A stretch of 64,000 nucleotides of DNA from Candidatus Koribacter versatilis Ellin345 (GTDB taxonomy: Bacteria; Acidobacteriota; Terriglobia; Terriglobales; Acidobacteriaceae). The notes beneath the pieces are model-generated. The model was not told the DNA's origin. It did no database searches and saw only the letters and a list, made by a program, of their open reading frames with translations. Positions 41,782 to 51,219 of the stretch are shown piece by piece (positions within the stretch are counted from its first letter, which is position 1; the number at the start of each line of letters is the position of its first letter). The stretch is from NCBI RefSeq assembly GCF_000014005.1, contig NC_008009.1, forward strand, positions 496,001 through 560,000, read 5' to 3'. Both the position numbers and the translations under genes were made by a program.

Positions 41782-44094
41782 ATGATGAAGCAGCATGGTA
41801 GGAAACAGTCGGTTCGATGGCAGCTGTTGCTGGTTGTCGCACTACTCGCAGTTCTCTCGGCCTGTGGCGGAAGCAGTTCCAAGACAATCGTACCGCCTCC
41901 CACGGTGGCGGTTGCGGTCACACCCGGATCTGCGACCGTTCCCGTGGGAACGTCGCAACAGTTTTCGGCAACGGTTACCGGATCGTCGAACACCGCCGTC
42001 ACATGGGCAGTGCAGGAGAGCGACGGTGGGACGATCGATGCCGCGGGTAATTACACGGCGCCGATGAAGTCAGGCAGTTTTCATGTTGTAGCGACCAGCC
42101 AAGCCGATACATCGAAGTCGGCAAATGTCGGAGTCAGTGTAACGGCTCCCGCGCCGGTGTTCAGCACGACGGCACCGACGGCATCGGCCGAAGGAACGCT
42201 GTACTCGTACGTGCTCTCGGCCAGCGATCCAGCGGGAACGCCGGTCACCCTAGCACTTACCTCTGCACCGGATGGCGCAGTGTTCTCCGCCGGAACAATC
42301 TCGTGGACGCCCACCTGGAACCAGTCACGCAAGTCGAACAACTTCGTCGTCACCGCAACGTCAGACGCGGGCGGCACCTCCACGCAAGAGTGGACGCTCG
42401 CCCCGGATGGCACGGTGTACGGCCACTACTTTCTGCATTTCTGGGGAAGTGGGAGCGATGTGGTCATCCCGGAGCGTGACTTCTCGGTTCCTCCCATTAG
42501 CCGCGATCCCGGAATACTTCTCGTCTGGGCTCCCCAATCTGATGGCTCTCTTTTGCCCATTCCCGGAGTTGGTTTCGCCGACGGTACTTTCAAGTTTTCG
42601 GGCGTTCCCCCGGGAAACTACATCGTGTCGCTCGAAGGACACGCTGATCAAGTCCAGGGCATTTGGGCGAACACCAGCACCTTCTATTGGGACGCCGATG
42701 AGAACGGATACCCGCCACTCGATCCTTCGCAATGGTGGCCGGAGGCACTAGTCATCAATACCACCGGGCTTGATCCGTTTGTACTCGCGACCGATCAGTT
42801 CAGTCTTTATGACCGCGATGGCTATTGGGATTTCACAGGCTGGCTGCCTGACGGCGAAACAACCTACACCTTCGCGACTCCGTACCTGCTGGAAAACGCC
42901 CCCAGCCGAACAGACCGCTGGGTAGCCGTTGACGTGGAGGGTGTGCCGGGTACCGACCCGTTCACTTCCCACGTGATGGGACCGGCATGGGTGCAGCCCT
43001 TCTCGGCGATTGACGACGGAACGACGGTGAACTTCTCCGGAGAACTCGTTCGCACCGTGCCTCAAAGCATGGATCTGAACGTTTCTTTCTCGAGCTTCGC
43101 AAGTGCATTCACTTCGGCTGGGCCCGGACCCTCGACTCCGTACATCTTCGAGGCCATGGCGACGTCGGAGGTCAAGGTCCCAAAGAGTACCCTGTCAGAT
43201 CCTTCGATCGGTCAGGATACCCCGATCTTCGCCGATGCAGCCATTTATGGCCCAACCGTCGAAGGCGATCCCGATCCCTGGCCCAAGGACGCGAAAGGCA
43301 ACGACATCTGGCCGGATGACAAGAGCTACGGCACTCTGAACTACAACAATCCTTTTGGAGACGGAGAAAAAACGGTCTACATCGTTGATGCTCGTGCCAA
43401 CTTCTCGATCCCATTTCCTGACTCGTCCGATCCGCTTCCGTGGGCCGTGGACATAAGTTACGCCACAACCGCTCCACTGAGTGGTCCTATATCTTCGATC
43501 CTCTCTCCGCCGACAAACGGCAAGGCTGACGACGTAGACTTCCTCACCGGTGGAACCGTCGCGAGCACGACTCCAACCCTGCAGTGGGACACCCCCGCGA
43601 CGCGTCCCAATGAAGCAACCGATGCTGTGACCTACGACATTTTCATTTGCGAGCCGCAGAGCGCTGGAGGTAAAGGAGGGAAGGGCGGCGGCGGAGGAGT
43701 CACTTGTGTCCTGTCGCTTTACGTCAGTAATGTGGACACAAATTCGTTCGTAGTGCCCACAGGTATCCTCCAGGCGGGCCACTCCTACATCGTCACTCTC
43801 ACGGCGGTGTCGCAGAGGGATTACGATCCGATCAACGAGCAGCGATTCAGCTATCCAGTGGCGACCTCGCAACTCGCTTCCGCCGCAATCACCGTCGCAG
43901 GTTCCACGAAGAACTCAGCCCACTCTCAAGCGAACAAAACCGCGCATCCGATTGTTGGCGTCAACACCGCGCAAAGCAGGACAGTGCTTCCGACGGTACG
44001 TGGCAGCGCTCACTCCATGCGCTTCCGCTCACCCGCAGGATATGCTCCCGGCTTCGTGGAAAAGCAACAACCCAAACTGCCAGCCAAGCAATAG
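41782..44094 (+). CDS. Large lipoprotein with Ig-like domains, unknown function
   Basis: The 770-residue product starts with a lipoprotein signal, VVALLAVLSACGGSSS (Cys near residue 31). A Big2-like domain follows (VAVAVTPGSATVPVGTSQQF; NYTAPMKSGSFHVVATSQ), then a cadherin/putative-Ig-like domain (GTPVTLALTSAPDGAVFSAG). The remaining about 560 residues are unlike anything I can name: aromatic- and Pro-rich, with PPGNYIVSLEGHADQVQG (a carboxypeptidase-regulatory-like turn), and near residue 635 the run GGKGGKGGGGG. A fibronectin-like segment precedes a Lys/Gln tail. Probably surface-anchored. It lies 84 bp after the S53 gene and may share its transcript. It ends before a shared terminator. Confidence 0.75.
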   Translation: MMKQHGRKQSVRWQLLLVVALLAVLSACGGSSSKTIVPPPTVAVAVTPGSATVPVGTSQQFSATVTGSSNTAVTWAVQESDGGTIDAAGNYTAPMKSGSFHVVATSQADTSKSANVGVSVTAPAPVFSTTAPTASAEGTLYSYVLSASDPAGTPVTLALTSAPDGAVFSAGTISWTPTWNQSRKSNNFVVTATSDAGGTSTQEWTLAPDGTVYGHYFLHFWGSGSDVVIPERDFSVPPISRDPGILLVWAPQSDGSLLPIPGVGFADGTFKFSGVPPGNYIVSLEGHADQVQGIWANTSTFYWDADENGYPPLDPSQWWPEALVINTTGLDPFVLATDQFSLYDRDGYWDFTGWLPDGETTYTFATPYLLENAPSRTDRWVAVDVEGVPGTDPFTSHVMGPAWVQPFSAIDDGTTVNFSGELVRTVPQSMDLNVSFSSFASAFTSAGPGPSTPYIFEAMATSEVKVPKSTLSDPSIGQDTPIFADAAIYGPTVEGDPDPWPKDAKGNDIWPDDKSYGTLNYNNPFGDGEKTVYIVDARANFSIPFPDSSDPLPWAVDISYATTAPLSGPISSILSPPTNGKADDVDFLTGGTVASTTPTLQWDTPATRPNEATDAVTYDIFICEPQSAGGKGGKGGGGGVTCVLSLYVSNVDTNSFVVPTGILQAGHSYIVTLTAVSQRDYDPINEQRFSYPVATSQLASAAITVAGSTKNSAHSQANKTAHPIVGVNTAQSRTVLPTVRGSAHSMRFRSPAGYAPGFVEKQQPKLPAKQ

Positions 44095-44124
44095 ATGCTC
44101 ACAAAGCTGGTCCAAAGTCCGAAG

Positions 44125-44154
44125 AAAAGGCCACCGATTGCCGGTGGCCTTTTT
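44125..44154. terminator. Bidirectional intrinsic terminator
   Basis: AAAAGGCCACCG (44125-44136) pairs with CGGTGGCCTTTT (44142-44153), loop ATTGC, with T-runs on both strands. It serves the lipoprotein gene (plus) and the cytochrome gene (minus). Confidence 0.93.
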
Positions 44155-44174
44155 GTTCACGTTTTGTACTCGCG

Positions 44175-45611
44175 TCATTTTCGCTGAAGAGCGGAAATGC
44201 GCTCGGCGATGCCAAGCTTCTGAAGAATTTCCGGAGATGCCTCGTCCATCGCCAGGGGTTCGTGACAGCTGTTGCAATCCTGCGGAATGGTTTTGCCTGA
44301 ACTTGAAGTGTGCGAGCCATCGTGACAGCGGAAGCAGCCGGGGGACTCAGTGTGGCCGAGATTGTTCGGATAGGTTCCCCATGTAACTCCAAGCTCCGGA
44401 AAAACGTTGCGGTTGTAAATCGCGAGGACCGCTTTCCCGGCACGATCGACTTCTGCCCCACGCTGGCTGTAAACGCTGGGATAGTTTTGCTGATAGTAGG
44501 CGTTTAATTGGGAAGGAATCTTCTCCGACGCCTCTGCCTGGCTCGTGTAAGTCGCCTGCAGCAATTGCGCGCTCTCCTTCTTGACATAAGGCAGGGTCAC
44601 GGCAATCTCTCCGAGCGCGAGTGCTTTGTCCAGTCCAGGCTCGGGCATTTCGAACGTGTGAGTCGGACGGTTGTGGCAATCCACGCACTGCATCTCGATC
44701 GTCGCCGTGCCATCCGGCGCCGCCTTCTGGCTGTCGGATGCGACGAACTCTTCTTTTAGGCCGGAAGACTCATTCTCATACTGTACCCGTGTAATCGTCT
44801 GTCTCTTAGGATCGGATGCAGCAAACCGGATGTGAATTCCGGGGCCGACATGTGCGCCGTGAATGCCCTTATATTTGTCCCCCCCCACCATCATTAGGAG
44901 GACGGTCTGCGTCCTTGTATTGGTTTCGTCCGGCGCATATTTCGTCAGAACTCGTAGATTCACGCCTGAGAATTTCTCCGGCCAATGGCAGTGTTCGCAT
45001 GTCTCCCGCGCAGGCACGAGGCGGTTGGTTTCGATTGCGGAAGGAATCGGCTTGGGGCTGGATTTTAGAATTGTCTCTACGAGCTGGCGCGTGCCCGCCG
45101 CTTTACTGCTGACCCAGCCCGAAGCGCCGGGAGCAACGTGACACCCGACACATTCCACCCTGGAGTGGGGCGAGTTCTGGTATGCCGCGTACTCCGGCGC
45201 CATTACGTGGCACGTCCCCCCGCAGAATTGAGGTGTCTCCATGTGGCTCACGGCGCGATAGGAAACCTGTGTGCCTATTAGGATGTTCAGGACTGTCGTC
45301 ACGCCCACGACGATGGCGATGCGGCGCAGTGCGTTCTTCCGATCGAACCCACCTGACGAAAAACCGTGACGGATCCGGCGTTTTGCCAGAAAGAGCCCGA
45401 TTGGGGTGAGGACGAGCCCCCCGAAAAACACCACGGGAAGAAGAACGAACGCAACCAGTCCCGCATACGGATTATCCACATGCCCGCGCAATTGAACTGG
45501 CAGGATGAATATCCACGTGAGCACTGCGGTGATAACGAGCACGACCCCGGTCACGCTCAGCCAGTGCTGCGAAATCAAAAACCACGTTGGTCGCTGATTC
45601 GGTTCAGGCAC
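44175..45611 (-). CDS. Membrane-bound hexahaem NapC/NirT-like cytochrome c
   Basis: GTG start at 45611. The 478-residue protein has three hydrophobic segments at the N-terminus (about 17-37, 49-75, 97-113), then a periplasmic domain with six haem sites: the unusual CGGTCH (CX3CH) followed by VM, then CVGCH, CEHCH, CVDCH, CFRCH and CNSCH. NapC/NirT proteins take electrons from quinol and hand them to periplasmic partners. The extra membrane helices and C-terminal pair of haems make it longer than NapC. It is divergent from the formate dehydrogenase operon, sharing a 287-bp promoter region, so the two may work on the same quinone pool. No terminal reductase is next to it, so the direction of electron flow is not determined. 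Confidence 0.85.
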   Translation of the reverse strand: MPEPNQRPTWFLISQHWLSVTGVVLVITAVLTWIFILPVQLRGHVDNPYAGLVAFVLLPVVFFGGLVLTPIGLFLAKRRIRHGFSSGGFDRKNALRRIAIVVGVTTVLNILIGTQVSYRAVSHMETPQFCGGTCHVMAPEYAAYQNSPHSRVECVGCHVAPGASGWVSSKAAGTRQLVETILKSSPKPIPSAIETNRLVPARETCEHCHWPEKFSGVNLRVLTKYAPDETNTRTQTVLLMMVGGDKYKGIHGAHVGPGIHIRFAASDPKRQTITRVQYENESSGLKEEFVASDSQKAAPDGTATIEMQCVDCHNRPTHTFEMPEPGLDKALALGEIAVTLPYVKKESAQLLQATYTSQAEASEKIPSQLNAYYQQNYPSVYSQRGAEVDRAGKAVLAIYNRNVFPELGVTWGTYPNNLGHTESPGCFRCHDGSHTSSSGKTIPQDCNSCHEPLAMDEASPEILQKLGIAERISALQRK

Positions 45612-45898
45612 GGTTCCCCACTGACCTCGTTTTACGAGCTTTCCTGAGAGTGTAGGAAATCTCAGGCTGCCGACATACTGTCAAAACGCGCAGGATGGCG
45701 TTTACAAAACTCTACCCGGATTCGGGTCTACCAACGTCCCGACAGGTAGGGTCGTGATGCTGACAGAAGTGACAGTTTCGTGGGCAGTTGACTCTGTGCG
45801 AATTTATGTCGCAAGGGAAGTTGTGACCGCTCGAAAGTGAACGGTGGGGAGCGCAGACTCATCTGCGCAACACAAGCAAGCGAACCAGGGGGAGGCGC
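45612..45898. promoter_or_regulatory. Divergent promoter region between NapC-like cytochrome and formate dehydrogenase
   Basis: No gene fits here. The plus gene has GGGGGAGG just before ATG 45899. Repeated CTGACAG/GTGACAG words occur at about 45759-45776. TTGACT near 45788 lacks a convincing -10. I found no good FNR or sigma-54 site. Confidence 0.3.
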
Positions 45899-48800
45899 AT
45901 GGCCGCGTCCGAAACGCCCAAGCACGACGATGTCAACGTCCCGCAAGATCGCGTTCAGACAGCTCTCAGCCGTCGCGATTGGCTGCGGCTCACGATTGGA
46001 GCAAGCGCCGGTCTCGCGCTCGGCTCACTGGTCGACGTGAAGGCTGTGCGTGCCGCGAATGAGAGTCTAAAACTCTCGAACGTCCGCGAATTTACAACCT
46101 CCTGCAACTTCTGTTCGTGCGGATGCGGTATGGTCGCGACCGTGCGCGACAACAAGCTCATCACTCTCGAGGGCGATTACGACCACGTCGTAAACGAGGG
46201 GTCATTGTGCGTGAAGGGGATGTCTATGTTTCCCACGCACGCGTCTCCGCAGCGCAATCAAGTGCCCCGCTATCGAGCTCCCGGGAGCGATCACTGGGAA
46301 GACATTACGTGGGAGGATGCGGTTGAGCGCATCTCGCAGAAAATCCGCAAGACTCGCGACACCACTTGGATCGCAAACGAGAAGGCAGGCGACACCGAAG
46401 TCCCAGTGAATCGTACCGACGCCATCGCCTTCCTAGGCGGCGCCCAAAATACCAACGAAGAGTGCTACCTCTTCCAAAAGTTCGCTCGACTGCTCGGAAC
46501 GGCCTACGTGGAACACCAGGCCAGACTTTGACACAGCCCCACCGTCCCCGGTCTGGGGGCATCATTCGGTCGCGGCGCTATGACGAACCACTGGGCCGAC
46601 ATGCAGCATTGCAAGGCGATCCTGGTGGAAGGCAGCAACGCAGCCGAAAACCACGTCATGGCCATGAAGTGGATCCGTAAAGCGCAGGAAAACGGCGCCA
46701 TCATTATCCACGTGGACCCGCGGTTCACACGAACCTCCGCTGGAGCCGATATTTTCGCCCGCATTCGGCCGGGGGCAGATGCAGCGTTCTTGAACGCGAT
46801 GATTAACCACATCCTGGAGAACAAACTCTACGATCAGGATTATGTGGAGACACACACCAATGCTTTGATGATCGGGAACGCCGACTTCGACTTCAAAGAC
46901 GGCCTGTTCAGCGGATACGACGAAGAAGGTCACAAGTACAAAACGGACACCTGGGGCTATCAACTGGATGGTTCCGGGAAACCACGTCACGCGACAAGCC
47001 TCGACGATCCCCATTGTGTGTTCTCGACGCTGCGCAAGTTCTTCGCGCGTTACACGCTCGAAGTCGGCGAGCGCATGTCCGGCATTCCCGCGGCACAGAT
47101 CAAGCTGATTGCCGAGACCATGGCAAAGCACCGCCCTGGGACGATTCTCTATGCCCTTGGCATGACGCAGCACACGACTGCTGTCCAAGGCATCCGCGCC
47201 TTCACCATCTTCCAACTTCTTCTCGGAAATATTGGGAAGCCGGGCGGCGGCGTGAATGCGCTCCGCGGCGAGCCAAACGTTCAGGGCGCCTGCGACATGG
47301 CGGTTCTGAACAACTACATGCCGGGCTATCTCAACTACCCGGTGCATACCGAGCCGACACTCGCGGCATGGACCGTGAACAACGGCAGCTTGCGGCGTAA
47401 ATATCTGGTCAATACGTTGAAGGCGTTCTACGGCGACGCAGCCACCGCAGAGAACGAGTTCTGCTACGCGTGGCTGCCGAAGCGAAATAGTGCAAAGGAT
47501 TACAGCGCCTACGGAATCTTCGAGAGTGCCCTCGCCGGCAACATGAAGCTGCTGTGGATCGCGGGTCAAAATCCCGCAGTGAGCTCTCCCAATCTCAAGC
47601 TGGTTTTTGAAGCGCTTGGAAATCTGGAAACGCTGGTTGTGCAGGAATTGTGGGAGACCGAAACCGCCGCGTTCTGGAAACGCCCCGGAGTTGATCCGAA
47701 GTCCGTGAAAACGGAAGTATTCCTGCTTCCGGCCGCGTTCTTCATGGAGAAGCAGGGCACCATTACCAACTCGGGCGCCATGGTGCAGTGGAGATACAAA
47801 GCCGTTCCACCTCCCGGACAGGCCAAGCCTGATGGCGAAATCGTGGATATCGTCTATCGCCGAGTGCGTGATCTGCTGAAGGATTCGACCGATCCCAAAG
47901 ACCAAATCGTGAAGCGTGCGTTCTGGACGTACACCACTCCCGAGGATGTCTTGCGGGAGATCAACGGCCGCGCCCTGCACGATATTCCAGGCACCGACCT
48001 GAAAGCCGGTACCCTCGCGAGCCGCATCGCCGACCTGAAAGCCGATGGTTCAACCTCTTCTGGCTGCTGGATCTACGCCGGGGTCTTTTCAAAAGGCGAG
48101 AACCTCTCGAAGCGGCGTGACCACCGCACCGACCCCGGCAAACTTGGCCTCTATCCGAACTTCGGATGGACCTGGCCGAACAACATGCGGGTGCTTTACA
48201 ACCGTGCTTCCTGCGATCGCCATGGTAAGCCCTATCCCGGTTCGAAACCGATCGTATGGTGGGACGAAGAAGCGAAGCGCTGGACTGGCTATGACGTTCC
48301 CGATGTGCCGGTAATCACTGACGGTCCCAACACGCCGAATGGACAGCGAGCGTTCCATATGAATGCCGAGGGCGTAGCGCGCCTCTTCGCTGCCGTTTAC
48401 AAGGATCCAGAACCTGCCAGCGATGATCTGTGGCGCGACGCCAGTTACGTCCCCAAGGACGGTCCGCTGCCGGAAATGTACGAACCCGTGGAGAGTCCGG
48501 TAGAGAACCCGATGCACCCGAAGGTGCGGAATAACCCCATGCTGAAGTATCCGCGTGTCGGTAGCATCCATCAACCCATCGGCACCGCGAAAGATTTTCC
48601 TTACGTCCTTATGACCTCAACCGTAGCCGAACATTGGTGCGGCGGCTCCACGACTCGCAACAATCCCTGGCTGAACGAGTTGATGCCGGAACCTGTTTGC
48701 GAGATCCCAGAGGTCCTAGGGTCGAAGCTTTCCGTTAAATCCGGTGACTGGGTGAAGGTCTCGTCGGCTCGAGGAGAAGTTGAAGTGAAGGCTGTCGTCA

Positions 48801-49030
48801 CACCGCGCATGCAGCCGCTCCAAATCGCGGGACAGCAAGTCATCATTGTCTGGATGCCCTACAACTGGGGCTTCCAGGGCCTCTCCACTGGCCCGAGTGT
48901 GAACCACCTCACAATCGACGCCGTGGATCCGGGGGCAGGTACGCAGGAGACGAAAGCGTGTCTCGTAAATGTCGTCAAGGTTCGTGACGCCAGCGCAAGG
49001 CGTTCCGATCCCAGAGGGAGGCGCGCATGA
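45899..49030 (+). CDS. fdnG: Selenocysteine-containing periplasmic formate dehydrogenase, catalytic alpha subunit
   Basis: One reading frame interrupted by a single TGA at 46529-46531, codon 211, which I read as selenocysteine. The flanking residues EHQARL-U-HSPTVPG...GRGAMTNHW match the active site of FdnG/FdoG enzymes. A hairpin with the GGTCT loop follows. The 1043-residue product has a Tat signal (SRRDWLRLTIGASAGLALG, R25-R26), a [4Fe-4S] site C69-x2-C72-x3-C76 with the fourth Cys in GSLCVKG, and the full molybdopterin oxidoreductase domains including the C-terminal dinucleotide-binding part. It oxidises formate to CO2 in the periplasm with Mo or W bis-MGD. Its stop overlaps the next start (ATGA at 49027). 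Confidence 0.93.
46529..46560 (+). promoter_or_regulatory. UGA codon and bacterial SECIS element
   Basis: After TGA 46529-46531 come 18 bases, then the loop GGTCT (46550-46554). It is closed by GTCCCC (46544-46549) with GGGGGC (46555-46560), five Watson-Crick pairs and one T-G. The GGUCU loop and its distance of 18 bases from the UGA match what I recall of the E. coli formate dehydrogenase SECIS. Confidence 0.85.
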
Positions 49031-51216
49031 CCGAACCCGCTGGTGGAATTCACACGAAGACGACCCTGGTAGACATCACGAAGTGCATCGGCTGCCGCGC
49101 TTGCCAGGTGGCGTGTAAGCATTGGAATGAGGGCGAGGGGGAAGCAACCGAGCTCGAATACAATCTTGGCTTCCAGAACCCCGCCACGCTCTCTGCCAAA
49201 ACCCTTACGCTTATTACTTTCCATGAACTGCCCAACGAGCAGGCGCAGGGTGGATTGAATTACCTCTTCACCATGAGGCGCTGCCTGCACTGCCTCGAGC
49301 CCGCTTGCACTTCTGCCTGCCCGACGACGGCGCTAGCCCGGATGGCAGACGGCCCAGTGGGTTACGACGCAGACAAGTGCATCGGGTGCAGATATTGCGT
49401 TTGGGCATGCCCTTGGGGAGTGCCGACCCCCGAGTGGGACTCGCTAACTCCGAAGATCAAGAAGTGCACGCATTGCGCCGATCGTGAGGACCAGCCGGTA
49501 CCACTGGAACGGAACAGCGTGCCGCTTACAGCGGATGAAACCGACCGCTACAAAAAGTCCATTACCACGCCTGCATGTGTGAAGGCCTGTCCCGCCGACG
49601 CCCTCACCTTCGGCGATCGCGACAGCATTCTCCAGGACGCCCACGCGCGGATTGCTGCCCATCCCGACAAGTACGTTGACCACATCTACGGAGAAAAAGA
49701 GGCAGGCGGCACTACCGTTGTATATCTGTCCTCTGTTCCCTTCGAGAAAATCGGCTTTCCAGATGTAGGCACAAAGCCATATCCCGGATTCTCGCGAACG
49801 GCACTGCATGCAGTGCCGCCTGCAGTCATCGCAGTCGGCGCAATGCTGGGAGGCGTGTACTCCTTCATGAAGCGACGCACTGTGGCGCTCATCGCCGCAG
49901 CGGAGAACAACTCCGCACTGGCTTCAAAACCGAAATTCGCTCCGCTGGACGCGCCGCTCCTGACACCTTTTAACTGGGGTCTCCTGGCGCTGATGGCGTT
50001 CGGTGTCATCTCTTTGATCACGCGCTTTGTCCTCGGACTCGGCGGAAGCACGCATCTATCAAACACCTACCCATGGGGTCTCTGGATTGTGTTCGACCTC
50101 GTGTGGATCGCCGTGGCCGCGGGCGCATTCGCCACAGCCGGCATCATTTATGTCTTCCAGAGAAAAGACCTTTATTCGCTGGGAAGATCGGCCGTCCTGA
50201 TGGGGCTGCTCAGTTATTCCTTCGTCACCGTGACGCTTATCGCCGACCTTGGCTTGCCGTGGAATTCGTATCAACTCGCATTGCAATCGCCGGAACAATC
50301 CGCGATGTTCGAAGTCTCGTGGTGCGTTGGTTTGTACGTCACGATTCTCTTGCTGGAATTCCTGCCGGTTCCGTTTGAACGCTGGGGGTTGGCAAGAGCA
50401 ATGGCCATCTGGCAGAAGTGGTCGGGCGCTTATGTTGCCGGTGCCGTAACGCTTTTCGTATTCCTGCTCTCGAGGAACTACGTCTACGCAGCGCTCGCGG
50501 CCGTTGTGTTCTCCGCGCTCGCATGGCTATTCCGCGCCAAGGACAAGAAACCCGAACCGATCATCCTTGCGATTGCGGCGGTCACCTTGTCCACCATGCA
50601 CCAGAGCTCTCTGGGATCGCTCTTCCTGCTGATGCCGGACAAACTCGCTCCGCAGTGGTGGTCGCCGGTCATGCCGATCTCGTTCTTCCTCTCGTCGATC
50701 GCAGCCGGAACAGGCTTGGTGATCGTGATTGAGATGTGGATCGCAAGGGGCTGGAATCGACCCACCCCCATGCGCCAACTGGCGGCGATGGGTCAGATCA
50801 CGTTTTGGTCTCTGCTCGTCTACGCCATCTTCCGACTGGCGGACATGGGTGTTCGCGGGCAATTCGCCGGCGCCTTCGGCGGCACCATGGGCGCTCTGTT
50901 TATCGCGGAGTTGGTTGTAGGTTTCGTGATTCCGCTCGCGTTGCTCGCCCGACAGTCTTCTCGAATGCTCCCAAGAACATTGTTCCTCGGGGCGAGCCTG
51001 ACGACTGCCGGTGTGGTATTCAATCGCATCAATGTTGTTTATTTTGCGATGCATGTAAAAGGCGCGATGCCGCAGGTCGCACCCGAGCACTACGCTCCAT
51101 CGATCTTTGAGTGGGGTATCTCGGTCGGCTTGATCGCGACGACGATTTTCCTCTTCGGACTCGGCGTGCGCCTGATGCCGGTTTTGCCCGCGAAAGAGAC
51201 AATCCAGGGTGACTGA
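49027..51216 (+). CDS. Formate dehydrogenase FeS subunit fused to NrfD/HybB-type membrane subunit
   Basis: A 729-residue fusion. Residues 1-240 are an FdnH-like electron-transfer subunit with four [4Fe-4S] motifs (C20-IGCRACQVAC, CLHCLEPACTSACP, CIGCRYCVWACP, and CTHC...CVKACP). Residues about 250-285 form the single helix that anchors FdnH. From about residue 315 an NrfD/HybB-like polytopic domain of about ten helices follows (NWGLLALMAFGVISLITRFV, YPWGLWIVFDLVWIAVAAGA). In E. coli FDH-N the third subunit is a cytochrome b; here a haem-free NrfD-type quinone reductase replaces it and is joined to the FeS subunit. The 4-bp overlap with fdnG implies equal synthesis. It passes electrons from formate to quinone. 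Confidence 0.9.
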   Translation: MTEPAGGIHTKTTLVDITKCIGCRACQVACKHWNEGEGEATELEYNLGFQNPATLSAKTLTLITFHELPNEQAQGGLNYLFTMRRCLHCLEPACTSACPTTALARMADGPVGYDADKCIGCRYCVWACPWGVPTPEWDSLTPKIKKCTHCADREDQPVPLERNSVPLTADETDRYKKSITTPACVKACPADALTFGDRDSILQDAHARIAAHPDKYVDHIYGEKEAGGTTVVYLSSVPFEKIGFPDVGTKPYPGFSRTALHAVPPAVIAVGAMLGGVYSFMKRRTVALIAAAENNSALASKPKFAPLDAPLLTPFNWGLLALMAFGVISLITRFVLGLGGSTHLSNTYPWGLWIVFDLVWIAVAAGAFATAGIIYVFQRKDLYSLGRSAVLMGLLSYSFVTVTLIADLGLPWNSYQLALQSPEQSAMFEVSWCVGLYVTILLLEFLPVPFERWGLARAMAIWQKWSGAYVAGAVTLFVFLLSRNYVYAALAAVVFSALAWLFRAKDKKPEPIILAIAAVTLSTMHQSSLGSLFLLMPDKLAPQWWSPVMPISFFLSSIAAGTGLVIVIEMWIARGWNRPTPMRQLAAMGQITFWSLLVYAIFRLADMGVRGQFAGAFGGTMGALFIAELVVGFVIPLALLARQSSRMLPRTLFLGASLTTAGVVFNRINVVYFAMHVKGAMPQVAPEHYAPSIFEWGISVGLIATTIFLFGLGVRLMPVLPAKETIQGD

Positions 51217-51219
51217 CGC

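Noticed and set aside
46529-46580. Frameshift or nonsense mutation breaking the formate dehydrogenase gene
   Set aside because: The frame continues unchanged after one TGA, the site is exactly the family's Sec position, and a GGTCT-loop hairpin follows. Recoding explains it better than mutation.
46562-47980. 472-codon open frame on the minus strand
   Set aside because: It lies inside the well-supported formate dehydrogenase gene and has no recognisable domain; long antisense frames are common in GC-rich coding DNA.
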